DNA from: an uncultured Clostridia bacterium
GTDB taxonomy: Bacteria; Bacillota; Clostridia; Christensenellales; Pumilibacteraceae
Direction: 5' to 3'
NCBI GenBank assembly: GCA_944362615.1
Contig: CALVTM010000001.1
Location: 124,001-188,000 of the forward strand
Length of the DNA: 64,000 bases
Position numbers and translations under genes: made by a program. Of the stretch, positions 16,159 through 24,621 are shown one piece after another. The notes below the pieces were generated by a model. It searched no databases and had not been told where the DNA came from. It saw only the letters and a list, made by a program, of their open reading frames with translations. Position 1 is the stretch's first letter. Each line of letters begins with the position of its first letter.

Positions 16159-17306
16159 TCTGTATAAAGCTCCTTTGCCTTTTGTGTGAGTGACGATAAT
16201 TTCCCGTCGTTTACCACAACGATATCCGCTTCCTTTTCACGCATATCGTCCGTCCATTGAGATCCAACGACTCTGGAGAACATTTCAGCCGTCATTCCGC
16301 TGCGGCTCTCTGCGCGCCGCATCCTTTCCTCTTCCGTCGCCGATACTGTCACGGTTATGTCGGCAATATCCGACATACCGCTTTCGTACAGCAGGGGTAT
16401 TTCATATACCGTTATCGGCGCGGCTTTTTCCTCGGCGCGGCGTATCATCTCCGCCTTGACTGCCGGATGCACTATACTCTCCAGCAGCCTGCGTTTTTCC
16501 ACGTCAGCGAACACCTTTTCCGCAAGTATCTTTCGGTCAAGTTTTCCGCCGTCTGCGCAGACGGGAAACGCCGATACTATCCGCTGATATACTTCCGTGC
16601 CCGGCTCTTCAAGTTCTCTCGTCACTTCATCGGCGCTTATAGTATATGCGCCAAGCTCCGCAAGCATACCGACAAAAGTGCTTTTGCCGCTCGCTATACC
16701 TCCAGTCACGGCAACGGTTATCCGCTGAGGAGTGCATCCGCAGTAGCTTTGTCTGTAGATATCATATTTAAGGCACAACTCTTTCGTACGGTCACAACCG
16801 TTCCTTTTCTTAAGATCTCCGTGCAGCCATTTTACGCCGCATTCTGCCGCCGCACGTTCTCCTGCCGAGTTTATGAAGTCCGCATTTTTCATACGGCTTG
16901 CCGTGAGCGTAGTTCCGCAATACTCTATTCCCAGCCGCGCGCACTCTTCAGCCGCCGCTTCCAGACGCGCCGCCATGCAAAGCCGGCACTTCTCGCCGTG
17001 CTCCTTTCCGCTTTTCTGATCGCCTACCGCCTTACAATATGCGGCGGGATCGTATCCGCCGTCTATAATGCGTACGTCCGGGCAGATCTCGGCGACGAGC
17101 TTTTTTACAGCCGCAAGCCGCCTTTCATATTCCGAGCGTAAAATGAGATTGGGATTATAAAAATATATCGTAATATCAAAATATCCGATCAGCTCCTCTA
17201 TCCCCGCGCTCATACACGGCGCGCAGCATACATGCAGAAGCAGACTCGGTCTGTGATCGGATATTTCCGGCTTTTCAAACTTATCATGTAGCAAATGCCG
17301 TCTCAT
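16131..17306 (-). CDS. Fusion of epoxyqueuosine reductase QueH and dephospho-CoA kinase CoaE
   Basis: One uninterrupted frame of 391 residues carries two full enzymes. Residues 20-193 are QueH: Cys27-Cys28, Cys31, the CRLC block at 107-110 and the C-terminal YCGC at 188-191, which bind iron-sulfur clusters; QueH reduces epoxyqueuosine to queuosine in tRNA. Residues 196-391 are CoaE: the P-loop GGIASGKST at 202-210, then ISADEV and the HPAV block; CoaE makes coenzyme A from dephospho-CoA and ATP. The start overlaps the end of prfA as ATGA. The two functions have no known link, so the fusion may only ensure joint expression. Confidence 0.93.
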   Translation of the reverse strand: MRRHLLHDKFEKPEISDHRPSLLLHVCCAPCMSAGIEELIGYFDITIYFYNPNLILRSEYERRLAAVKKLVAEICPDVRIIDGGYDPAAYCKAVGDQKSGKEHGEKCRLCMAARLEAAAEECARLGIEYCGTTLTASRMKNADFINSAGERAAAECGVKWLHGDLKKRNGCDRTKELCLKYDIYRQSYCGCTPQRITVAVTGGIASGKSTFVGMLAELGAYTISADEVTRELEEPGTEVYQRIVSAFPVCADGGKLDRKILAEKVFADVEKRRLLESIVHPAVKAEMIRRAEEKAAPITVYEIPLLYESGMSDIADITVTVSATEEERMRRAESRSGMTAEMFSRVVGSQWTDDMREKEADIVVVNDGKLSSLTQKAKELYTEWLKIIGKV

Positions 17307-18367
17307 TCCTTTATCTCTCCCAGCCTTGCCGCAACGTCGGCAACGCGTATCGCCTCCAGCATACCGCCAATGTCCCCGTTCATAAAGTCCGTTATGTTGT
17401 ACATTGAAAGTCCTATGCGGTGATCGGTCACTCTGCCCTGAGGGAAATTATACGTCCGTATACGTTCGCTGCGATCTCCCGTGCCTACCTGACTGCGACG
17501 CATATCCGCCTGCTCTTTATCCGCGATCGATTTATAATGATCGTATACGCGCGCTCGGAGCACCTTCATTGCCTTTTCTTTATTCTTCGTCTGGCTCCGC
17601 TCATCCTCACAGCATACGACGATACCTGTCGGCAAGTGAGTTATGCGCACTGCAGAATCAGTTTTGTTTATATGCTGTCCGCCGGCGCCCGAGCTGCGGT
17701 AAGTGTCAAGCCGGAGATCCTTTTCCGATATCTCCACATTAACATCCTCCGCTTCGGGCAGAACTGCCACCGTGACGGTAGACGTGTGGATACGCCCCTG
17801 CGTTTCAGTCTCAGGCACTCGCTGGACACGGTGAACTCCGGACTCGTATTTCAGACTCGCATAAACGTCTGTACCCGATATGGAAAACGACGTCTCTTTG
17901 ACTCCGCCGAGTTCCGTCGCGTTTACGGACAGCTCCTCCCATTTCCAGCCTTTTATATCCGCATACATTTTATACATACGCGCAAGCTGAGCCGCAAACA
18001 ACGCCGCTTCCTCGCCACCCGCGCCCGCTCTTATTTCCATTATTACATCGTGGCTGTCGTCCGGATCTTTGGGCAGGAGCAGTATGCGCAACTCCTGCTG
18101 CACGCGTTCCATGCGCTCTTTACCTTCCGCTATTTCCTCTTCCGCAAGCTCCCGCATATCCGGATCGGAAAGCAGTTGTTCCGCTTCACGCACGTTTTTT
18201 TCAGCTCGCTTATATTCGGCGTATTTCTCGACAACAGGCGAAAGAGAGGTGTGCTCTTTACACAGTTTGCTCCACCTCTTCGCGTCGGCTATAACCTCGG
18301 GATCAGCTATTTCCTCTCCGAGCGCCTCGTATTTCTTTACTATATTGTCGAGTTTTTCGGTATTCAT
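17303..18367 (-). CDS. prfA: Peptide chain release factor 1
   Basis: RF1 reads UAA and UAG in the ribosomal A site and releases the peptide. The GGQ loop (GAGGQHINKTDSAVRITH) lies near residue 225; the 354-residue length is typical. It overlaps the preceding gene, whose C-terminal half is the methyltransferase PrmC that modifies the Gln of this GGQ, by four bases (ATGA). Enzyme and substrate are thus made from one message. Confidence 0.98.
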   Translation of the reverse strand: MNTEKLDNIVKKYEALGEEIADPEVIADAKRWSKLCKEHTSLSPVVEKYAEYKRAEKNVREAEQLLSDPDMRELAEEEIAEGKERMERVQQELRILLLPKDPDDSHDVIMEIRAGAGGEEAALFAAQLARMYKMYADIKGWKWEELSVNATELGGVKETSFSISGTDVYASLKYESGVHRVQRVPETETQGRIHTSTVTVAVLPEAEDVNVEISEKDLRLDTYRSSGAGGQHINKTDSAVRITHLPTGIVVCCEDERSQTKNKEKAMKVLRARVYDHYKSIADKEQADMRRSQVGTGDRSERIRTYNFPQGRVTDHRIGLSMYNITDFMNGDIGGMLEAIRVADVAARLGEIKE

Positions 18368-20205
18368 TTCTTTATCGCCGTCACAACGCGGTCTCTGCCG
18401 CCTATGTCTTTTATTACGTTTATATCCTTAAAATCCGTTTCAAGAAGCGACGTGACCACATCCGCCTGATCGTACCCTATTTCAAGCACAAGTATACCGT
18501 TATCTTCAAGCTTATCCGGAGCGCCGTCCGCTATTGCTCTGTAATACTTAAGTCCGTCCTCACCGCCGTCAAGGGATATGCGCGGCTGACAAGTCACTTC
18601 ACTCTGAAGTCCGTCTATTTCCGCACTGCGGATATAAGGAGGATTGGACACGATCATATCGAATCTGCCGTCTATCCCGTCAAACACGTCCGCCTTTACC
18701 GTTCTTACACGTTCAGGCAGGTTTTCACGCGCGATCGCAAGAGCATCCTCGCTTATGTCCGATGCGGTTATTTCCGCATCCGTCTTTTCGGCAATAAGCG
18801 CAGCTATGCAACCGCTTCCTGTCATAAGATCGAGCACGCGAGCTCCGCTTCTGCCTTTTATCATACCGACAGCGGTAAGCGCAACCGTTTCAGTTTCCAT
18901 CCGCGGAAGATGAACACTCTCGTTTACTTTAAGCCTGATCCCGTAAAAATCGCTCTCTCCGGTCACATAATCAAGCGGTTTACCTTCAGCGCGTTCATTC
19001 GCGTATTTTTTCAGAAGCGCAGTCTGATCTTTATTCAGTTTATCACAGTGGGCAAGTTCCGCGCGTTTTACTCCGAGAACGGCGCACAGCATCCAGTCCA
19101 CTTCGCTTTTATCGTCTATGCCCGCTTCAGAGTATTTCTTTTCAAGGAACTTACGCGCGTCTTTTACCGTCATTTCATAGAAGTCCAGTACGGGGACGGA
19201 TGCGTCTGCGTCCATTTCACGCACCTTTTCAAAAGCTACGATCGCCGCTTCCGCCATACCGTCGTCCGGCTTTTTCGTCGTAAGCGCCTGAAGAGCAAAA
19301 CCCGGCGCCTTGAATATCATGAAGAACGCATTATCCGGCATTTTTGCAACAAAACGCAGCAGCTCATATGACAGTCCGGCTATGACCGGAACGCAGCACA
19401 GTCCTACGCCCATTACTATCAGATTGTATACGAACTGTCCGGCGCCGCCGATAAGCTCCTGCATTCCCGAATTGGTAATACCGGCAAGAGACAAAAGCCA
19501 TGTCACAAGAGCCATTACAAGCACGCTGAGAAATACGGTATAAAATATGAAAGTGGTACCGCAACGCGCATGACGTGTGGAACACTTCTGCACATTCTCT
19601 ACCGTGAGCTCCATGTTATGCTCAAAGCAGTTTATCGTTCTGTGCTCCGCTCCGTGGTACATATATGTGCGGCGTATATCACTCAGTCTGCTCGTAAGCA
19701 GCAGGTAGATTACCAGCACGATCACTTTTATCACGCCCTTGAACAGACTCATTACAAGCACATATATGCTGTCCGAAAGTACGTTATCGAGATCGAACAG
19801 CAGGTCTATTATCAGCCAGTTGAGCAGTCCGGGCACAACTATAAATAAAGCAACGGCAAAGATCAGGGCTATAAAAACTGCGAAGAACATTCCGCCTTTG
19901 CCGAGCTGGGCATCCTCATCGTCTCCGGCAAAGATCTCGGCAGACTTGCCGATATACTTCACGCCCGTTACAAGAGAGGAAAAAAACGACACGACTCCGC
20001 GCACGACAGGTACTTTATAATACCACTTATTTCGTGCGGCATTGCGCTCTGTATAAACAACCAGCTCGCCTTTTTCATCGCGGCAGCAGACTGCGGTGCT
20101 CGTCGCACCGCGCATCATCACGCCTTCAAGCAGCGCCTGTCCGCCTATCGAACATGGTGTATATTTCCCGGGGTTCTTCCACTCCGATCGTTTGTTTTCA
20201 GCCAT
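18364..20205 (-). CDS. Fusion of YqhQ-like DUF1385 membrane protein and PrmC methyltransferase
   Basis: The 613-residue frame joins two proteins that are usually neighbours. Residues 1-340 are a DUF1385/YqhQ protein: GGQALLEGVMMRG near residue 21, the conserved MYHGAEHRTINCFEH at 182-196 and about five membrane helices. Residues 344-613 are PrmC, which methylates the Gln of the release factor GGQ motif: PRMETE near 435, the SAM site DLMTGSGCIA near 459 and the catalytic NPPY at 521-524. The methyltransferase is therefore tied to the membrane. An AAGAGG precedes the ATG. Downstream prfA encodes the substrate. Confidence 0.93.
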   Translation of the reverse strand: MAENKRSEWKNPGKYTPCSIGGQALLEGVMMRGATSTAVCCRDEKGELVVYTERNAARNKWYYKVPVVRGVVSFFSSLVTGVKYIGKSAEIFAGDDEDAQLGKGGMFFAVFIALIFAVALFIVVPGLLNWLIIDLLFDLDNVLSDSIYVLVMSLFKGVIKVIVLVIYLLLTSRLSDIRRTYMYHGAEHRTINCFEHNMELTVENVQKCSTRHARCGTTFIFYTVFLSVLVMALVTWLLSLAGITNSGMQELIGGAGQFVYNLIVMGVGLCCVPVIAGLSYELLRFVAKMPDNAFFMIFKAPGFALQALTTKKPDDGMAEAAIVAFEKVREMDADASVPVLDFYEMTVKDARKFLEKKYSEAGIDDKSEVDWMLCAVLGVKRAELAHCDKLNKDQTALLKKYANERAEGKPLDYVTGESDFYGIRLKVNESVHLPRMETETVALTAVGMIKGRSGARVLDLMTGSGCIAALIAEKTDAEITASDISEDALAIARENLPERVRTVKADVFDGIDGRFDMIVSNPPYIRSAEIDGLQSEVTCQPRISLDGGEDGLKYYRAIADGAPDKLEDNGILVLEIGYDQADVVTSLLETDFKDINVIKDIGGRDRVVTAIKK

Positions 20206-20231
20206 TTATACCTCTTGGACCTTTCGGCAAA

Positions 20232-20288
20232 TAAAAAAACCATACCTCGTGGGTGACTCTGAAAAGCCGCGTGCGCAGGTATGGTTTG
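20232..20288 (-). terminator. rpmE terminator
   Basis: ACCATACCT at 20239-20247 pairs with AGGTATGGT at 20277-20285; on the minus strand seven T follow the stem. The intervening 29 bases form part of the loop. Read-through must feed the yqhQ-prmC gene, because no separate promoter is obvious there. Confidence 0.8.
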
Positions 20289-20299
20289 TTCTCTATTTA

Positions 20300-20512
20300 T
20301 TACTTGTTAGCGTTTGCGTATCTCTTGTTGAACTTATCGATTCTGCCGCCCGTCTCAACTCTCTTCTGCTTTCCGGTGTAGAAAGGATGGCACTTCGAGC
20401 AAACGTCCACCTTAAGGACGTCACCCTTCTTGGTCGTGCCGGTAACGAACTCGGCCCCGCAAGCGCATACGCACTTTACTTCATGGTAATCGGGATGTAT
20501 CTTCTCTTTCAT
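20300..20512 (-). CDS. rpmE: Ribosomal protein L31, zinc-binding form
   Basis: This large-subunit protein has 70 residues and keeps the C+ zinc ligands: CAC near residue 16 and CSKC near residue 38. The block [20 protein letters not shown] is diagnostic. Zinc-containing L31 serves as a zinc reserve in Firmicutes. It has its own consensus promoter and terminator, which separates it from dnaA upstream. Confidence 0.97.
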   Translation of the reverse strand: MKEKIHPDYHEVKCVCACGAEFVTGTTKKGDVLKVDVCSKCHPFYTGKQKRVETGGRIDKFNKRYANANK

Positions 20513-20544
20513 AACAATCTCTCCTGTTTAATATCAGCTTTACT

Positions 20545-20573
20545 ATTATACCGATGACTTACAATATTGTCAA
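20545..20573 (-). promoter_or_regulatory. Consensus promoter of rpmE
   Basis: TTGACA at 20568-20573, a 17-base spacer and TATAAT at 20545-20550 on the minus strand: a perfect sigma-A match. Leader of about 25 bases with an AGGAG. Confidence 0.9.
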
Positions 20574-20593
20574 GCGTTTTTACATTACAAATA

Positions 20594-21952
20594 TTATTTT
20601 TTAAAAACCATACTGCGTATGTCTTCAACCGCAGTCTTTATACGGGATGCACTGCCCATGAGTCTCTCTATCTTATCGCGTGCATGCATTACCGTCGTAT
20701 GATCTCTGCCGCCGCAGATGTTGCCTACCGTTTCCAGCGGCATATTCGTCATGTCCGCCATAAGATACATGCAGATTTGTCTCGGCTCCACTATCTCTTT
20801 ATTCTTTTTCTTCCCGAGCAGAACGTCACTCGTGAGTCCGAAATACTTGCACACGCAGTCTATGACAACGTCCGGATTAATCTTTTCTTCGGTGACGTTG
20901 CGGTAATCCTTAAGCGTATCGCGTACCAGTTCTATCGACGGCGTGGCTCCCGTAAGACCGGACAAGAATACCACTTTATTGAGCAGACTCTCCATCTCAC
21001 GGATATTGTTGTCTATTTTTTCCGCCATGAATGTAAGTACTTCAAGCGGTATGTTGCACTGCAATTTCTGAGACTTCTTCTTAAGTATAACTATACGCGT
21101 TTCTATATCGGGCGGCTGTATGTCAGTTATAAGCCCCCATTCGAAACGGCTCCGCAGTCTGTCGGAAATATCGGGGATCTCGCCCGGAGTACGGTCGGAA
21201 GTGAATATAAGCTGTTTGCCCGCATCGTGCATATCGTTGAACGTGTGGAAAAGCTCTTCCTGCGTGCGTTCCTTGCCGGAAAGAAGCTGCACATCGTCTA
21301 TCATGAGTACGTCAGCGTTCCTGTATTTATCGCGGAATGTGTTCCTCGACGCTTTACTGTTTCCTATCGCCGTTATGAAATCATTGAGGAATTTATCACT
21401 TGTGACGTATATGACTTTCAGCTCGGGATGAGAGACGAGCAGTGAATTGCCTATGGCGTGCATTATATGAGTTTTGCCGAGACCGGAGGCTCCGTATATG
21501 AATAACGGATTGAACTTCTGCCCGGGCGCTTCGCTTACGGCATGTGCGGCTGCTACCGTCAGCTCGTTGCTCTTACCTACAACAAATTCTTCAAAATTGT
21601 ATTTCGGATTTATCGGCGTGCCTATTCCGTAAAGCGACTCCTTGCGCATATTCTCTTCCGCCTCACTATCCTCTTTGACGGCAGCGGAATAGTCTTCCTT
21701 TTCACTGTCTTCAATCACTACTATATCGGTAAGATAAGGTGCGACTTTCTGCGCTACGAGTTTTATTGTTATCTTCTGACCGGAGTTGACTTTGTGCTTG
21801 TGCTCGCTGTTCGTCGCTATGAGTACGAGCCGGCTCTGGTCGTCCACGCAGTACGGAACAAGCGTCTTTATCCACACGTCAAAACTGACGGCGCTGAATT
21901 CCGTTTCGAGATCGGAAAGCATATCTCTCCATATTTCATGTGCAGTCTTCAT
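20594..21952 (-). CDS. dnaA: Chromosomal replication initiator DnaA
   Basis: DnaA unwinds the origin. The 452-residue protein has all four domains: the N-terminal helicase-loading domain, a short acidic linker at about 95-115, the AAA+ ATPase with the P-loop GASGLGKTH near residue 155 and the Walker B MIDDVQ near 214, and the DNA-binding domain with GGRDHTTVMHARDKI near 408. It lies 3 bases after the tetR gene. The usual neighbours dnaN, recF and rpmH are absent, and I found no cluster of DnaA boxes nearby, so the origin is probably elsewhere. Confidence 0.97.
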   Translation of the reverse strand: MKTAHEIWRDMLSDLETEFSAVSFDVWIKTLVPYCVDDQSRLVLIATNSEHKHKVNSGQKITIKLVAQKVAPYLTDIVVIEDSEKEDYSAAVKEDSEAEENMRKESLYGIGTPINPKYNFEEFVVGKSNELTVAAAHAVSEAPGQKFNPLFIYGASGLGKTHIMHAIGNSLLVSHPELKVIYVTSDKFLNDFITAIGNSKASRNTFRDKYRNADVLMIDDVQLLSGKERTQEELFHTFNDMHDAGKQLIFTSDRTPGEIPDISDRLRSRFEWGLITDIQPPDIETRIVILKKKSQKLQCNIPLEVLTFMAEKIDNNIREMESLLNKVVFLSGLTGATPSIELVRDTLKDYRNVTEEKINPDVVIDCVCKYFGLTSDVLLGKKKNKEIVEPRQICMYLMADMTNMPLETVGNICGGRDHTTVMHARDKIERLMGSASRIKTAVEDIRSMVFKK

Positions 21953-21955
21953 CTG

Positions 21956-22540
21956 TTATCCTCTCATTTTAAAATCGCTGAAGAAAAACAGCGTGATTTT
22001 TTGTATCATCCCGGTGAATTTAGGCTCGTCCCATTCCATGTTAAGCAGTTCAAGCAAACCTGCAAGGTACCCGTTGGCTACAACTTTAGCCATGACCCAC
22101 TCCGAATCGTTTATATGTATATTGCCGAAATTGCGCTTTATTATTATATCGCGTATAAGTTCGTTTATCGATTCCCTGAAGTTTTCGTATTCGGTTCCTG
22201 CACAACGGTACAATAAAATTATAAGCTCGCTGCGGTTTCTCCAGAAAACGCGGTACAGCTCTTTCGCTATGAATGACGAAAACTGTTCAAGCGGCATGTC
22301 AAGCACTGTTGTAGTGCCTGCAAGATCGGCTATGAATTTAGGTATGAAAGCATATACCGACCCGACCAATTCGTCAAGCAGATTTTTTTTGCCGGTAAAG
22401 TATCTGTAAAAATTACCTATCGGTACGTTTGCACCTTCGGCTATTCTCGCGACACTGCTGTCATGATAACCCTTATCAAGAAATTCCTTTTTGCCCGACT
22501 CAAGTATTTTATCCTTAATCGGCTTTTTTTTGACCTGCAT
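21956..22540 (-). CDS. TetR/AcrR-family regulator upstream of dnaA
   Basis: Residues 8-55 form the TetR helix-turn-helix (KKEFLDKGYHDSSVARIAEGA, then VPIGNFYRYF). The remaining 140 residues are a helical ligand domain with no recognised ligand. AAGGGGAA precedes the ATG. It is directly followed by dnaA, an unusual pairing; it may only be carried along in the long operon or may link replication to a signal, which is inference. Confidence 0.88.
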   Translation of the reverse strand: MQVKKKPIKDKILESGKKEFLDKGYHDSSVARIAEGANVPIGNFYRYFTGKKNLLDELVGSVYAFIPKFIADLAGTTTVLDMPLEQFSSFIAKELYRVFWRNRSELIILLYRCAGTEYENFRESINELIRDIIIKRNFGNIHINDSEWVMAKVVANGYLAGLLELLNMEWDEPKFTGMIQKITLFFFSDFKMRG

Positions 22541-22588
22541 TGTTTTCCCCTTATCGTTAAATAATTCCCCGTATCACACGCTCGAGTT

Positions 22589-23392
22589 TTACTTACATTT
22601 CAGTTTTGAATATATTTCGCTCTTTGAAACGCCACGGTCTTTCGCTACCGCTTTCATCGCTTCTTTTTCATCCATTCCCCGGCGTATATAACTGTCAAAA
22701 TGTTCTTCCACCGTCAAATCACACAGAGTACTGTTTCCGGAAGCGCCTTCGACAACAAGCACCATCTCGCCTTTAACGGTAATGTCTTCCGGCAGCTCCG
22801 TAAGCACAAACCGCACACACTCCTCGTGGAGCTTGCTGATCTCACGAACAAGCGCGGCACGCCTGTCACCCAGTTCGGAAGCAAGATATCCGACCGTCTT
22901 TACAAGATCATGCGGAGCCACATAGAATATCAGAGTCGCTTTAAGGTCACGGAAACGGTCTATCATGCGCTTTCTGTCCGCATTCTTGTCCGGCAGAAAT
23001 CCCACGAAACAAAATGCTGACGAATCCATTCCGGAAAGCACCAGCGCGCTTATCGCGGCGCATCCGCTGCCTACTACGGTAAACTCCAGCCCTTCCTTTA
23101 TCAAAGCTTCCGTGAGCACCCTGCCGGGATCGCTGACAAGAGGTGTTCCGGCATCGGATACCAGGGCAATGTTCTTGCCCGCTTTCAGCTCCCTTATTAT
23201 GCTTTCGGAAGAGCGTGCCTCGCCGAACTTTTCGTATATCCGCACCGGCGTGGTTATGCCGTACCTCGCAAAAAGTATCGCCGTATGACGCGTATCCTCA
23301 CAGTACACAAAGTCCGCATTTTTCAGAGTCTCAACCGCGCGGTATGTTATATCGCCGAGATTGCCTATCGGCGTTACGACTATGCTTAGCAT
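22589..23392 (-). CDS. rsmI: 16S rRNA C1402 2'-O-methyltransferase
   Basis: RsmI methylates the ribose of C1402 in the decoding centre with SAM. The block TPIGNLGDITYRAVETLKNA at the N-terminus, CEDTRHT near residue 36 and SDAGTPLVSDPG near residue 80 are diagnostic. The length of 267 is usual. It follows the TrmN6-like gene by nine bases. Confidence 0.97.
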   Translation of the reverse strand: MLSIVVTPIGNLGDITYRAVETLKNADFVYCEDTRHTAILFARYGITTPVRIYEKFGEARSSESIIRELKAGKNIALVSDAGTPLVSDPGRVLTEALIKEGLEFTVVGSGCAAISALVLSGMDSSAFCFVGFLPDKNADRKRMIDRFRDLKATLIFYVAPHDLVKTVGYLASELGDRRAALVREISKLHEECVRFVLTELPEDITVKGEMVLVVEGASGNSTLCDLTVEEHFDSYIRRGMDEKEAMKAVAKDRGVSKSEIYSKLKCK

Positions 23393-23401
23393 TGGTTCAC
23401 C

Positions 23402-24091
23402 TCAATCGGGATAATCATCCGCCGTAGTGCCGTAAACGGTGCGCTCCGGCAAAACCGTCAGTCCGTCTTTTCCGCCTGCCGCGCATTTAAGCAGGAACAG
23501 TTTCGGCGGCTTGCCTTCCGCCGGCCGCAATATCTGCAATACCTTGGGAGCAAGTCTGCGCTCTTGGCATATTCTCATGATCTCCGCCATGCGCTCGCAC
23601 AGATGTACGATATAAAACTTTCCGCCCGTTTCAAGCAGCGCCGCAGCGGCATCCACCGCTTCCGCGGCGGTAAGCTCCGTTTCATGTCTCGCTATGCGCA
23701 CATACGGGCTCTCACTCTGCATACCGCTTCCCGCTTTCCTGTACGGAGGATTACATGTCACGATGTTGAATCTGCCTCTGCCGAACTGCGCAGGAGCGTC
23801 CTGAACGCGCATCGTGAATATCTCTATCGGAAGCTTGTTGTATCCGGCGTTACGACGAGCAAGCTCGGCAACTTCCGGCTGAAGCTCCACGCCTGTCGTC
23901 GGAATGCCTTTTTTCCCGGCAAGCAGAACAGGCACTATCCCCGTACCGCAACAAAGATCTATCGCTCTGTCATCCGGATTGCCGTCAACGAAATTTGCCA
24001 GCTCTACTCCATCCGTTCCGAACGGGAAAAAATCATCCCTCTGGATGAATTTAAGCCCGTGCGTTTGCAGATCGCATATTTTTTCCATCAC
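23402..24091 (-). CDS. TrmN6-like adenine N6-methyltransferase
   Basis: The protein belongs to the group that methylates A37 of tRNA1-Val. It shows FPFGTDGVELANF, the SAM motif DLCCGTGIVPVLL near residue 41 and the N6-adenine motif NPPYRKAGSG near residue 115. Its ATG overlaps the end of hpt by four bases. The pair with rsmI is a common arrangement in Firmicutes (yabB-yabC region). The exact tRNA target is inferred from the family. Confidence 0.9.
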   Translation of the reverse strand: MMEKICDLQTHGLKFIQRDDFFPFGTDGVELANFVDGNPDDRAIDLCCGTGIVPVLLAGKKGIPTTGVELQPEVAELARRNAGYNKLPIEIFTMRVQDAPAQFGRGRFNIVTCNPPYRKAGSGMQSESPYVRIARHETELTAAEAVDAAAALLETGGKFYIVHLCERMAEIMRICQERRLAPKVLQILRPAEGKPPKLFLLKCAAGGKDGLTVLPERTVYGTTADDYPD

Positions 24092-24621
24092 AATGAATAA
24101 ATCCCGTCAAGATTGCGCCATTTCTGATCGTTATCCAAACCGTAACCTATTATATAGGGATTTCCGGTCAAGGTAAACGCAGAAAAATCCGGTTCTATAT
24201 CCTCTACACGGCAATCGGGCTTGTCCAGCAGCGTCGCTACACGCACCCGCCATGCTTTTTTCTCTTTAAAGTACATTTTAAGCGCGGCTATCGTTCTGCC
24301 GGTGTCCACTATGTCTTCCACTAACAGGATATCCGCGCCGTCTATCTCTTTATCAGTCAGCGAACAGTATCTCATATCCACACTGCCCGCGCTTACCATC
24401 CGTCCGTCGCCGCTCTTATACGAGCTCGCGCTCACAAAAGCAAAACGTACGTCCCCACGCATTCCGCGAACAAGATCCGCATAGAACAACGCCGCGCCCT
24501 TAAGTACGCATACGGCATAAAGCGGCTTGTCCTTTTCTATCGTGTCGGATATCTCGCGCGAAATACGGCGCACACGCGCCGTTATCTGACTGTGAGAATA
24601 AAGTTTACTGCGTCCAATCAT
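24088..24621 (-). CDS. hpt: Hypoxanthine phosphoribosyltransferase
   Basis: The enzyme salvages hypoxanthine (and often guanine) with PRPP to IMP or GMP. The PRPP-binding motif LLVEDIVDTGRT lies near residue 100 and the C-terminal YIIGYGLD near 155. I chose the ATG at 24621, preceded by AGGAAGGG, rather than an upstream in-frame start that would extend into tilS. The start overlaps tilS by 17 bases and the end overlaps the methylase gene. The tilS-hpt pair is conserved in Firmicutes, and guaB upstream acts on its product IMP. Confidence 0.95.
   Translation of the reverse strand: MIGRSKLYSHSQITARVRRISREISDTIEKDKPLYAVCVLKGAALFYADLVRGMRGDVRFAFVSASSYKSGDGRMVSAGSVDMRYCSLTDKEIDGADILLVEDIVDTGRTIAALKMYFKEKKAWRVRVATLLDKPDCRVEDIEPDFSAFTLTGNPYIIGYGLDNDQKWRNLDGIYSL

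Noticed and set aside
20512..22600. Chromosomal origin beside dnaA
   Set aside because: No cluster of DnaA boxes or AT-rich unwinding stretch was seen in the short gaps around dnaA.
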